A program made the translations under genes and the position numbers. The notes beneath the pieces are model-generated. The model was not told the DNA's origin. It ran no database searches and saw only the letters and a program-made list of their open reading frames with translations. Below are positions 52,801-62,700 of a stretch of DNA of 64,000 nucleotides, in pieces (the stretch's first letter is position 1; the number at the start of each line of letters is the position of its first letter). This DNA is from Mantamonas sphyraenae (taxonomy: Eukaryota; CRuMs; Mantamonadidae), in NCBI GenBank assembly GCA_026936335.1, contig JAPMXV010000021.1:124001-188000 (forward strand). The letters run 5' to 3'.

Positions 52801-53803
52801 CAAGACGGCCAATGCCCTCAAGGGGGAAATCAACGTGCGTTTCCACGGCGAGGAGGGCGTGGGAGCAGGCGTGCGTCGCGAGTGGCTGCGCATCCTGTCG
52901 GCAGAGCTGTTTAATCCGGATTACTCGCTGTTTGAGGGCAACGTCACACAGCCCAACCCGCTGAGCAACGTAAACCCGGACCATCTGTCGTACTTTCGGT
53001 TCTGTGGCCGCATTGTTGCGCTGGCAATCTACCACGGCGAGTTTCTGGGCGTGCACTTTACGCGGTCGTTCTACAAACACATTCTGGGCATGCCCATCGA
53101 CTACCACGACCTGGAAGACATCGATCCGGGCTACTGCCGCAACCTGGGCTGGCTGTTGGACAACGACATCGATGAGTTTGACCTGGGCCTGAATTTCACC
53201 ATTGTGCTGGACGTGTTTGGCCAGCAGCGCACCGTGGAGCTGAAGCCCGGCGGCGAGGACATCCCTGTGACAAACGCAAACAAAGCAGAGTACGTGCATC
53301 TGGTGTCAGAAATCCGGATGACAGACATCATCCACGACCAGATCGAGGCGTTTCTGGAGGGCTTCCGCGAGTTGGTGCCCCTGTCGCTGGTGCGCATCTT
53401 TACACGCGAGGAGCTGGAGCTCCTGATCAGTGGCATGCCCGAAATCGACGTCGACGATTGGTACCACAACACAGAGTACAACAACGGATTCAGCCAGGAG
53501 TCACCGCAGGTGCAGTGGTTCTGGACGTTTGTGCGAGAGATGTCGCAGGACGAGCGGTCCATGCTGCTTCAGTTTGTCAGTGGGACGACAGTGGTGCCTG
53601 TGGGTGGGTTCAAAATGCTCAAGGGGTTGCATGGGTTGCAGAAGTTTGGCATCACACGGGTGCCCACAACACAGGATCAACTGCCGACCACGAGCACCTG
53701 CTTCAACCTGCTCAAGATGCCAGAGTATCAGAGCGAACAGAGCTTGAGGAAGCAGCTGTGGACGGCGGTGCAGTGTGGGAACGTGGGCTTTGAGTTTGTT
53801 TAG
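49830..53803 (+). CDS. HACE1: HACE1-like ankyrin-HECT E3 ubiquitin ligase, 4 exons
   Basis: Exons 49830-50115, 50303-50408, 50518-50858 and 50961-53803, 1,191 residues. The exon-2 acceptor at 50302 was chosen over one at 50326 because it rebuilds a complete ankyrin repeat (SPLYWACRGGQFAVVQYLVS). Six or so ankyrin repeats fill residues about 20-260 (GRFALHWAANHGSLQCVQLL, GWTALHWCAVNGRDECLQLL, NITPLHLAASNGRSRAVDLL). A long acidic linker follows (51,430-52,300). A HECT domain covers about the last 350 residues: VRREWLRILSAELFNPDYSL, FRFCGRIVALAIYHGEFL, NNGFSQESPQVQWFWTFVRE and the catalytic Cys in LPTTSTCFNLLKMPEY (C1158). HACE1 ubiquitylates active Rac1; the two RhoGEFs nearby are a suggestive but unproven neighbourhood. 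Confidence 0.88.
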
Positions 53804-53865
53804 CTCTGTCCTGATCAATGAATGTCAATCCTTGCGCTGAGTCGTGCGCTTTCTCCTCAAACCAA

Positions 53866-56800
53866 ATGACCTCGTCGTCTGCCTGGTGGCTGGCAGAGAT
53901 GGTGGCTGCCTCGGCCAGCGAAGCAGCTGCTGACCCCAACCACCACACGCCTACATACACCCACCCGAGCAGCGACAGAGGGAAAGGCAGCATCGTGGGG
54001 CGCACGGATCTCTCCGCTTCGACATCATCACCGGACGGCGCCGTGTCCTGGGGCACGCTGACTGCGTCGCTGCTGACCGTGTCAGCAGCCTCCCTGGGAT
54101 ACATCATGTACAGCAAGCGCAGCGCACGCAAGGCGCTGGAGCACAAGGAGCAGGAAAAGGCGGCGGTAGAAAAGACTTGGCGCCAGAAATGTACAGACAC
54201 GGAGCAGGCGCTGCAACCCGTGGTCGACCAGCTGCGTTCAGAGTCTCAGGCACAAAAACGACACGCAAAGTCGCTGGAGGCCAAGCTGCGCTCCACGACG
54301 CTGCTCCTAGCCGAGTACCGGCGCAAGTTGAGCGATGCACACAACCAGAGCCTCGAGTCGCTGCAGGAGAGCACACTGGAGCACGAAATGAGCCTGGAGA
54401 TGAGCCAACAGGCCATTGACATGGACTCGTCCATGCTGGATGCCTCCTTCCGTTCCTACCTTGGCCCACACCTGGACCAGTCGCTGAGTGCGCTTGGATC
54501 GATGTCTCCCAACACGCTGGGCCGCGTGACACGGCGCATCCGAGAGTTGGAGGACAACGAAACGCGCATCAAGATCCAACTGGTGGAAGCAGAGACACAG
54601 CTGGAGATGCTGGGTGCCCGCAAGCAGGAGCTGCAGGTGGAATTGGAGGCCAAAGTGCGCAAACTGGAGAGCAGCCACGCGCAGGTGGAGCAGCTGCGCT
54701 CGCTGTGGCAAGACGAGCATGACACGGTGCAAGAGTACCGGAAGCGCGAGGAGAAGCTGCACAGGGAGGTGGAGGCAGCGAACCAGCGAGCGATGGAGAT
54801 GCAGGTGCAACACGCAAGCTTCGACACCATCGACCAGCAACACACACTGGAGCGAATGACTCTGGAATTGGCAGAAATGCGCAGCGGCAAGGCCAAGGCG
54901 GAAGAAAGGGCCACACAGGTGCGGCAGCAGCTCATGGACGCGCGCGCAGAACTTGACAAGCAGGCTGCCGTTGTGGAGGAGCTGCAGAGCACGATTGCAG
55001 ACATGGAACGGGTGCAAGCGCGCATGAAGATGCTGCACGACAATGCCATGGAGAGTGTGCGGCAGGACCATGCCAGCGAGGTGCGCAAATTGCGGCAGGA
55101 TGCGCAGCACGAGCTCAACAGCACCAAGATACGTGCCGAAGAGACACTGGCGCGGGAACTGGCGGCATTGGAGCGTAGGCTACAGGCAGACCACGAGCGG
55201 GAACGGCACGAAATGCGGATGGCGCTGGAGGCGAGGAAGCAAAACTACAACCAGGAGCTGGAGAGGCAGCTGGAGGAGCAGCACGACCAATTGGTGAGCC
55301 AATTCGAAGCGGAGTACCGTAGCAAGCTGAAAGCAAGGGAGGTGCAGCATGCAGAGGCGCTGCGGCATGAGCAGGAACGGATGCGCGATGCCGTGGAGGT
55401 GGCCAAACACAGCATGGCCGAGGAGGCGGCCATGCAGAAGCAGCAGACCGAAGACAAGCTGGAGTTGGAGACCCTGCAGAAGCAACTGGAGGTGCAGCAG
55501 AAGATGCGGGAAGCGCTGGAGGAGAAGGAGGCGCTGCTGCGAGCAGAGTACGAAGAGAAGCAGCGGATCGCGGCCGAGGAGCTGCAGGTGATGATGGACA
55601 CCACGCGAGACAGACTGAAGCTGGAACAACAGCAAGAGGTGAAGCGCATGGAGGCAAAGCTGGCGCTGGAGTTTCGGCAGCGAACGCGGGAGGCAGAAAT
55701 GGAGCTGAAGAAGCGCTTCGAAGCAGAGATGCGGGACAAGGTGGCTCAGGAGCGCGAGGCACTGGAGGAACAGATGCGACGCAAGATAGACGAGACAGAC
55801 ACTGACTACCGCAAACGAATGGCCAGCGAGCACCAGCTGCTGGAACAACAGCTGGAAATTGCCATCAAGGATCGGGAAAACCAGATTGCGCTGGCGCGCG
55901 AGCAGCTGCGCGAAGAAGCGCAGGCTGTGTTTGATGCCAAACTGACGCAGGAGGTGGCCACCATACGCGCGGAGCACGAGGAGGAGCTGCGTGCAGAAAA
56001 GGCCAAGATGAAGGAACGGTTGCAGGCGGCTCGCGAGGGCTTGCAAACACAGCTGAAGCGGGAGCTGGAGGTGCACGAACAGAGCATGCGCACAGAGGTG
56101 GAGCTGCAGCGTGTGCGTTTGCAGGACGAACACAAGGCAGAAATGCGGCGTCGAGTGAAGGAGATGGAGGAGGAGCAGGCGGCGCGTGTGAAGCACATGC
56201 GAGAGCAGCTGATGCACGAATTTGAGCTGCGCAAGGCACAAGCTGACATGGAAAAGGAGCACGAGATGGAACAGGAGCGTGAGGCACTGGAACGCAGGCT
56301 GAAAAAGGCACTGGAAGTGCAGCGGGAGGAGGTGGAGGCAGAGGCACGCAGCAAGCTGGCAGCGGAAGAGGCAAGGTGGGCGAGGGTCGAGGAGGAACGC
56401 AAAAAGCGCATGGAAGCGGATTTCAACAGCCGGCTGGAGCGGGAAATGCAGGAACTGGCTCAGAGCGTGCGTGTGCAGAGCAACGAAGAGGCAAAGTGGA
56501 GGGAGTTGAACGAGGAGCGGCGAAAGAGCAACGAAGAGTCGATGCGCAGGCGTGTGGAGGAGGAGAAGCAGAGACTGGAGAAAGAGTTTGCCAAGCGCCT
56601 GGCGAGCGAGGAGGCGCAGTGGAAAGCGATCGAAGAGGAGCGGAAACAAACAACCAGGGCAGAGATGGAGCGGCAGCTGAATGCACAGAAGCGCAAGCTG
56701 GAGGCCGAGATGGAACGTATCAAGAGGGACGAGGCGCGAGCCAGGCAGGATGCAGAGGAGAGTCTGACGGCAAGCAAGGAGAAACAGCTGCAGGAGGCGT

Positions 56801-59694
56801 TGCAGGAGCAACGCAGCAGCATGACGGCAGAATTTGAGAAGCAGCTGGCCAGGCAGAAGCGAGACTGGGAGCAGATGGAAAAGACACGCCGGGAGCGGCG
56901 TGAGCGTGAGTACAGCCGGCAGCTGGAGGCGGAGACGGAACGGCTGCGGAAGGAGTACGAAGAGAGCGCACGCAAGGCAGCAGACGAGTGGGAAAAGGAG
57001 GCGGCGAAGCGTGCGTTGAAAGCAGAGTGGGCGCTGGAGGAGAAGCTGGCAGCGGAGAGGGAACGGTTGCAAACACAGCTGCGCAGCGACGTGGCAGAGG
57101 CCACGGGCGAGGAGTGGGAAGCCAAGATGCGACTCAAGATGGAAGAGATGGAGGCAGAGTACAGGAGACAGCTGGAGGCGAACGAAGCGGAGTTGACCGA
57201 CAAACATCGGCAGGAACAGCTTCAGAAGGAGAGCGACTTGCAGGAGAAGCTGCGTGAGAACAGGCAGCGTATGGAGCGGGAGTTTGAAGAGCGGCGCAAG
57301 GCGGAGGAGGAGATGCGAGCAAGCGAAGAGGCAACGCGGATGGAGCTGGCACGGCGCGAGTTTGAGCAGCAACTGAACGAGGCGCGATCGGAGCTGGAGG
57401 CAGCGCAGAACCAACACGAGGCGCGTGTGAAGCGGCATGACCGCAAGTGGAAGGAGCGTGTGCAGACGGCCGTGATGGAGGAGCGTGTGGCGGCGAACCA
57501 GCGGATGGAGGAACTGCAGGAGGAGGTGGTTGCTGAGTGGAAGGCCAAGATGCAGGAGGAGAGGGACAGGGCCAGCCGTAGCAAGGCGGAGCTGGAAGCA
57601 CAACTGGCACAGGTGCGCAGCAAGGCGGCAAGTGAGGCCGAGGCGCTGCGTGCGGCGTCCAAGCGAGAGCGGGAGGCATTGGTGCGGAGGCACGAGGAGG
57701 CAGAGGCAGAGCTGCAGAGGGAGTATGAACAGCGGCTGAAGGAGCAACAGGCGGTGTTTGAGCGGGAAAGCAGACGGATGAGCATGGAGCGATCGCACAG
57801 CGAACATGAGCTGCAATCGCGAAAGGATGAACAATCGAAGCAAAAGGAACGCGAGCTGCGCAAACAGGTGCAGCAGCTGCAGGAGGCACAGGCGGAGGAG
57901 AGGCGACGGTTGCAAGAGGAGGCGGCCTCAGAGATGGAACGCGTGCGTAGGGAGCACCGTGCAGCGTTGGAGTCGCAGCAGGTGGCCGCACGTGAGCAAA
58001 TGCAGCAGCTGCAGCGGAGGATGGGCCAGGAGGCAGAAAACAGGCTGCAGGCGGAACTGGCCAAGGTGCGGGAAGAGGCGAGGAGGCAGCGAGAGGAGGA
58101 CCAGGCTCTGTGGGCCAAGTACGAAGAGGACCGCAAGGTGATCGAGCAAAAGACGGCGGACAAGGAAAAGATGGAAGCGGAGTTTTTCGAAGACATGGCG
58201 CTGCAGCAGGCGGTGGCACGGCGATGGCTGGAAATGTGGCGTAGTGCAAAGCGACACGATCGGTTCCACAGCGCCGTGTATGCACTGATGAAACGCAAGA
58301 TGCACACCAACATCGATGCACGGACAGAGGCCCTGCGCAGCCTGGTGAGCTCGGAGAAGGAGTACCGTCGTGAGTTGCACTCGCTGGTGACCATCTTTGT
58401 GAACGGCAGCGCGCGGGAGGAGCTCCTGACCGCCAAGGAACGCCTGGACGTGTTTGGACCCGTGGAGGAGATGAGCAGAATCAGCGAGGATCTGTGCGAG
58501 GTGTTGGACCGTGTCATGGAAGCGTGGCCGTTGGAACAGAACATCAGCCGTGCAATGATGGGTGTGATGGAGCAGTTGGAGGTGTACCACGAGTATGTGG
58601 TGGGGTTCGACGCTGCACGCACCAAGGTGAGCGACAAGGAAAAGAAGGACAAGGCCTTTGCCTCGTTCCTGGCCAAGGGCCAAGGAATGAGCGGGAGCAG
58701 TCTGCAGGCGCTGTTGACGACTCCGGTGCATCGTGTGCCACAGTACACAAATGCACTGGGCAAACTGCACCGTCTGACGCCCAAGGAGCACGGGGACTAC
58801 GTGGGCCTGGGCGAGCTGCTGTTCCTGCTCAAGTCGCTGAGCAAACAGATCAACGAGGGCAAGGAGCACAAGAGCAACCAGGAGCGGATGTGGCAGGTGT
58901 TGACCAAGATTGGCGAGGAGGAAAGCCGCGACGGACGGCGTTGGATTCGCGACGGCGAAGTCATGCTGCGGAGCAGCAAGGACAAGAGCAAGTCGGGCTA
59001 CGCTGCACTGTTCAGCGACGTGCTGATGCTGGCACGGCCCAAGAGCAGATTCAAGAAGGAGCTGCAGGTCAAGTCGCAGGTGCCGATCACAGCCAACACG
59101 ACGGTGCAGGACGTGAGCAAGCAAGCGAGTAGCGGCAGCGGCAGCGGCAGTGGCATGCGATCGCCTCGTCTGTCCTCCTCCTCGTCTGGCAATGGCGGCG
59201 CGGGGGCCACTGGCACGGGACGCATCCATGCGTTGGAAGTGAGCGAGAGCGAGAGCAAGATGCTGGTGGTGCTGGAATTTGCCGAGGAGAAGGAGCTGCG
59301 CGCGTGGATGGAAGACATTCAGGCGGCGGTGGTGGATGTGTCCAAAAAGACAGAGCACGAGCAGGACGAGCTGGTGGTGCGGCGCAGCTCGATGGACGTG
59401 CGGCGCATCTCCACGGGCAAGTTTCGGGCCGGTGATTGGATGCGGGGCCAAGAGGAGGAGGGCGATCTGACCAACAGCTCAAGCGCAGGAAACCTGCTGG
59501 AGGTACCTGGAGGATCTGGACGCATTGCAGGGCGTCGTCGCCGTGCTCCACCCACACGAAGCGGCATGGGACTCAGTCCTCGGTCGCGAGGGGGTGCGGG
59601 TGGGGACACGGGCGACGACGGCGACGACCATGGGACCTCGTCAGGCGACAGCAGTCGACGCAAGAGCACGCGCGAGCGCATGGGATCCGCATAG
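53866..59694 (+). CDS. Membrane-anchored giant coiled-coil RhoGEF (DH-PH)
   Basis: 1,942 residues from ATG 53866; ATG 53818 is also in frame but only 14 nt after the HACE1 stop. A single hydrophobic segment at about residues 59-81 (WGTLTASLLTVSAASLGYIM), followed by basic YSKRSARK, predicts an N-terminal membrane anchor. Residues about 90-1,450 are one of the longest uninterrupted Glu/Lys/Gln/Arg coiled coils in the window, without Pro or Gly breaks. A short IQ-like basic helix (ARRWLEMWRSAKRHDRFH) comes next. A DH domain follows (ALRSLVSSEKEYRRELHSLV ... SLQALLTTPVHRVPQYTNAL), then a PH domain (RRWIRDGEVMLRSSKDKSKS ... YAALFSDVLML) interrupted by a Gly/Ser loop. The tail is Ser/Arg-rich. Inferred role: local activation of a Rho GTPase at a membrane or along a cytoskeletal rod. 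Confidence 0.82.
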   Translation: MTSSSAWWLAEMVAASASEAAADPNHHTPTYTHPSSDRGKGSIVGRTDLSASTSSPDGAVSWGTLTASLLTVSAASLGYIMYSKRSARKALEHKEQEKAAVEKTWRQKCTDTEQALQPVVDQLRSESQAQKRHAKSLEAKLRSTTLLLAEYRRKLSDAHNQSLESLQESTLEHEMSLEMSQQAIDMDSSMLDASFRSYLGPHLDQSLSALGSMSPNTLGRVTRRIRELEDNETRIKIQLVEAETQLEMLGARKQELQVELEAKVRKLESSHAQVEQLRSLWQDEHDTVQEYRKREEKLHREVEAANQRAMEMQVQHASFDTIDQQHTLERMTLELAEMRSGKAKAEERATQVRQQLMDARAELDKQAAVVEELQSTIADMERVQARMKMLHDNAMESVRQDHASEVRKLRQDAQHELNSTKIRAEETLARELAALERRLQADHERERHEMRMALEARKQNYNQELERQLEEQHDQLVSQFEAEYRSKLKAREVQHAEALRHEQERMRDAVEVAKHSMAEEAAMQKQQTEDKLELETLQKQLEVQQKMREALEEKEALLRAEYEEKQRIAAEELQVMMDTTRDRLKLEQQQEVKRMEAKLALEFRQRTREAEMELKKRFEAEMRDKVAQEREALEEQMRRKIDETDTDYRKRMASEHQLLEQQLEIAIKDRENQIALAREQLREEAQAVFDAKLTQEVATIRAEHEEELRAEKAKMKERLQAAREGLQTQLKRELEVHEQSMRTEVELQRVRLQDEHKAEMRRRVKEMEEEQAARVKHMREQLMHEFELRKAQADMEKEHEMEQEREALERRLKKALEVQREEVEAEARSKLAAEEARWARVEEERKKRMEADFNSRLEREMQELAQSVRVQSNEEAKWRELNEERRKSNEESMRRRVEEEKQRLEKEFAKRLASEEAQWKAIEEERKQTTRAEMERQLNAQKRKLEAEMERIKRDEARARQDAEESLTASKEKQLQEALQEQRSSMTAEFEKQLARQKRDWEQMEKTRRERREREYSRQLEAETERLRKEYEESARKAADEWEKEAAKRALKAEWALEEKLAAERERLQTQLRSDVAEATGEEWEAKMRLKMEEMEAEYRRQLEANEAELTDKHRQEQLQKESDLQEKLRENRQRMEREFEERRKAEEEMRASEEATRMELARREFEQQLNEARSELEAAQNQHEARVKRHDRKWKERVQTAVMEERVAANQRMEELQEEVVAEWKAKMQEERDRASRSKAELEAQLAQVRSKAASEAEALRAASKREREALVRRHEEAEAELQREYEQRLKEQQAVFERESRRMSMERSHSEHELQSRKDEQSKQKERELRKQVQQLQEAQAEERRRLQEEAASEMERVRREHRAALESQQVAAREQMQQLQRRMGQEAENRLQAELAKVREEARRQREEDQALWAKYEEDRKVIEQKTADKEKMEAEFFEDMALQQAVARRWLEMWRSAKRHDRFHSAVYALMKRKMHTNIDARTEALRSLVSSEKEYRRELHSLVTIFVNGSAREELLTAKERLDVFGPVEEMSRISEDLCEVLDRVMEAWPLEQNISRAMMGVMEQLEVYHEYVVGFDAARTKVSDKEKKDKAFASFLAKGQGMSGSSLQALLTTPVHRVPQYTNALGKLHRLTPKEHGDYVGLGELLFLLKSLSKQINEGKEHKSNQERMWQVLTKIGEEESRDGRRWIRDGEVMLRSSKDKSKSGYAALFSDVLMLARPKSRFKKELQVKSQVPITANTTVQDVSKQASSGSGSGSGMRSPRLSSSSSGNGGAGATGTGRIHALEVSESESKMLVVLEFAEEKELRAWMEDIQAAVVDVSKKTEHEQDELVVRRSSMDVRRISTGKFRAGDWMRGQEEEGDLTNSSSAGNLLEVPGGSGRIAGRRRRAPPTRSGMGLSPRSRGGAGGDTGDDGDDHGTSSGDSSRRKSTRERMGSA

Positions 59695-59744
59695 AGCGAG
59701 GGGAGGAATCCATCCAATCTCATGCATTTGTTGATCTCACCACA

Positions 59745-62700
59745 TCACTTCTTGCCTCCCTTCTTCTTGCCTCCTTTCTTGCCCTTCCTCTTGCCTTCTG
59801 GGTAGGACGAGGAGGAGGAGGAAGGTGGTGCATCAATGTCCTCGCTCACCATCTCTGTGAACAGATCATCCTGGGCGTCATCCGCGTTGGCCGAGTCTCC
59901 CTCACTCGTCGACGAGGAGGTGGAGGAGCGGTGATGGGCGTCGTCAGCGTTGGTGAAGTAGCCCTTGGCCTGAAGTTCGGCAAAGGCCTCCTTGCTGACG
60001 GGCACAGCAACCACCTTTTTGTTGCCCTCTCCGTCGACAGTGTCCAGGAGCATCATGAGGTCGTCCGAGTTGGCAGCGCCGGAAGAGGCGGCGCCGCGGA
60101 TGCCAAAGCCTTGGCCGGCCACGTCGAGCTTAAGGTTATCGTGGTCGCGACGGATGCGTGCGGCCTTGGCGTCGTTCTGCACGCGTGCCTCGATGCCATC
60201 GACCTGGGCCAGATAGTCCACGCAGCCGCGTGTCAGCTGGTGCTCCAGACCCAAATGGGTTTGGAAGAGGGCCAGGGCGCTTTGGCCCTGCTTCTTGGCC
60301 CCGCGCATGTCACGTGTGCTCAGGTGGACACGCGACAGTGAGTAGTGTGCAAGGGCCTGGCTGACGGCGGCGTCGGCGACGGCGTCCGCCTGGGTGCTGC
60401 GCGAAGCCAGGGTCTCAAAGAGGTGGATGGCGCGTTGGAGGTAGGGCACGCTGCCAAGGGGTTCACCCAGGTTCATAAACAGCTCGGCCTGGGTGAGGAG
60501 GTTCCTGCCAAGGGCAGCGTTGACCGTGTCGCCGCAGATGCACTGCTGAAGGTACAGCACGTGCTCCTGGTAGAGAATGGCCACACGGTGGTTGCCAATG
60601 GCCTGGTAGAGGCCGCTGAGCTCACGGTAAGCCTCGAGCGTTTGGCCGTCGTCCAGACCCAGGCTCTGTTCGTAGCCAATCACGGCCAGACGCATGAGTT
60701 CAAACACTGTGGGCAGATCGTGGTTCAGGGCCAGCATGAGACGTGCGGTGCGCATGTTGCAGGCGGCCACCTCGGCCTGCATGTTGCCATGGATCATGTT
60801 GAGACGCCTGCGTTGCTCCTTGAGCACAGCAAGCACCTCCTGGTGCTTCTGATCCTCCAGCAGGGTGCGCAGCGAGGCCTCCATGGCCTCGCAATCGCGA
60901 TCCGTCACGGTGGCCGTCTTGAGCACCGCCACAGTGCCCATCACATGTGCAGGCAGCACAGGTTGCGACGCGTTGAAGTTGTAATCGCGCGGTTCCATCT
61001 GCACGCCCACCTGCTGGCACACACGGCGCATCAGCGTCACAGGGAATTGCAACACACCGGCATCCAACTGCTGTTCTGGGCCCGCCAGCGAGGCGTAGCC
61101 AAAGCGAGCCTGTGCCTGCTCGGCAATCTCCTGCCACAACGACTGGCTGTCCATGGCCAGGCACGCCTGGGCGTGTGCGCTGAGCGACGACAGCAGCGTC
61201 TGTTCGTCCTCGTCCTCCTCTTCGCCCTGACCCACCAGCAGCGAGGAACCCGCAGGAGCAACCTGTGCCTCGCGACCCGTGGCTTCCGCCACCACGCGTG
61301 CAGCCTTTGCGTACCCGGGGCCGTAGAGGGCGTTGAAGAAGTGGGCCACCAGAGTGGGCACCAGGTGGCGTTCGGGCAGATCGCCCATCCATGCGTTGAG
61401 CACATGCTTGGCCACACGGGCGACGATTTCCAACTCGACGACGGCGTGCAGGTAGGCGTTGTCGGCCACCAGGGCCTGAAGCTGGCCAAGGTAGCGCATG
61501 TTGATGCCCATGGCATGCATGGTGCGGCTCAGCGTGGCTCCGTCGTGCACGTGCACCTTGCCACTGAGGAGCAGCTCGGCAAACTCGGGCAACACCGTCC
61601 CGGAAAGATAGTCCGCAAGCGCACGCACCTGTGCCTCGTCGGCCTCGCCATCCACGTTTTCCACCACGGGCCATCCGTCCACGTCTGTGTTGAAGCAGGC
61701 CTGCTGCGCCTCGCTGCCCTCCTCCTGCGCCGCACGCCAGCGTGCAAGCAGTTCCGGACGCAGCACCGCGTACGGCAGCTCCGCACCGGCAAAGTTGAGA
61801 TCGCGAGGCAGCAGACGGTACAGGTCGATGAGGTAGTTGCGTCCATCGATGCCCTGCATGCAACGCAGCTCGGCGGCAATGGGCATGGCCACAGACTCGT
61901 TGTTGTTGTCGCCCTGGATGCGCTTTGTGCCTCCCTTGATGCCCAGCGCGGTGGCCAGGGCAGACAGGGGCTCCACCACGGCGTCGTCACACACAAGTGA
62001 GTTTGTGGCTTCGCCCGTCTCAGGGTTCATGTCCATCAACACGCCGTACAGCTGGCGGAAGCGGTGTGCGTGTGTCAACACGCCCATGATGGTGCTCTGG
62101 ACCAGGAAGCGCTGGCCCTGGTACGTGACCAGGATGTAGTTGGGCAAAGCCATGCCGGGCACAGAGGCGTCGCGCACCAACTGAGCTCCAAGAAGCTCCA
62201 CGTTGGCATACTTGTCATGGGCCCAGGGCAGGCCGCGGTCCGCATACTCCTCGCGCGGCTGGCCCTGGCGGTACACAAACACGTTGTTGTGGTTGAACAG
62301 CAGCGTGTTGTTCTTGAACGTGGGCTGGATGGAGCCGTCGACCACACCCTTGACCACAGGCACGGCGGCGTCGACAAACTCCACCTGCGTGCGCGCAAGC
62401 ATCATGTTGCGCTGCAGCCGTTCGTGTGCATCCTCACGTGGCATCTCGTACACTTGCTGGAACTCTTCGTTGTAGTCGCGTGCATGCTGGAGCACGTTGG
62501 CCAAACTGGAGGAGCCCCACAGCAACTGCTGCGCGGCGTCGTGCACGTCGTACTCGCCCTCAATCGACACAGACGGCATCAGCCACGACGGCTTGGCCAA
62601 CGAGTTGCTGGCATACTCCAGCACCGCACTGTGGGCCATGGTGGCCATCAGTCGCTCGAACCGGGTGGCAAACTTGTGCGAAAGCAACGAGAGCAAATCG

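Noticed and set aside
54307-59451. Several minus-strand open frames up to 911 codons under the coiled-coil RhoGEF
   Set aside because: Leu/Gln/His-rich mirror of Glu/Lys/Gln heptads; no independent motif.
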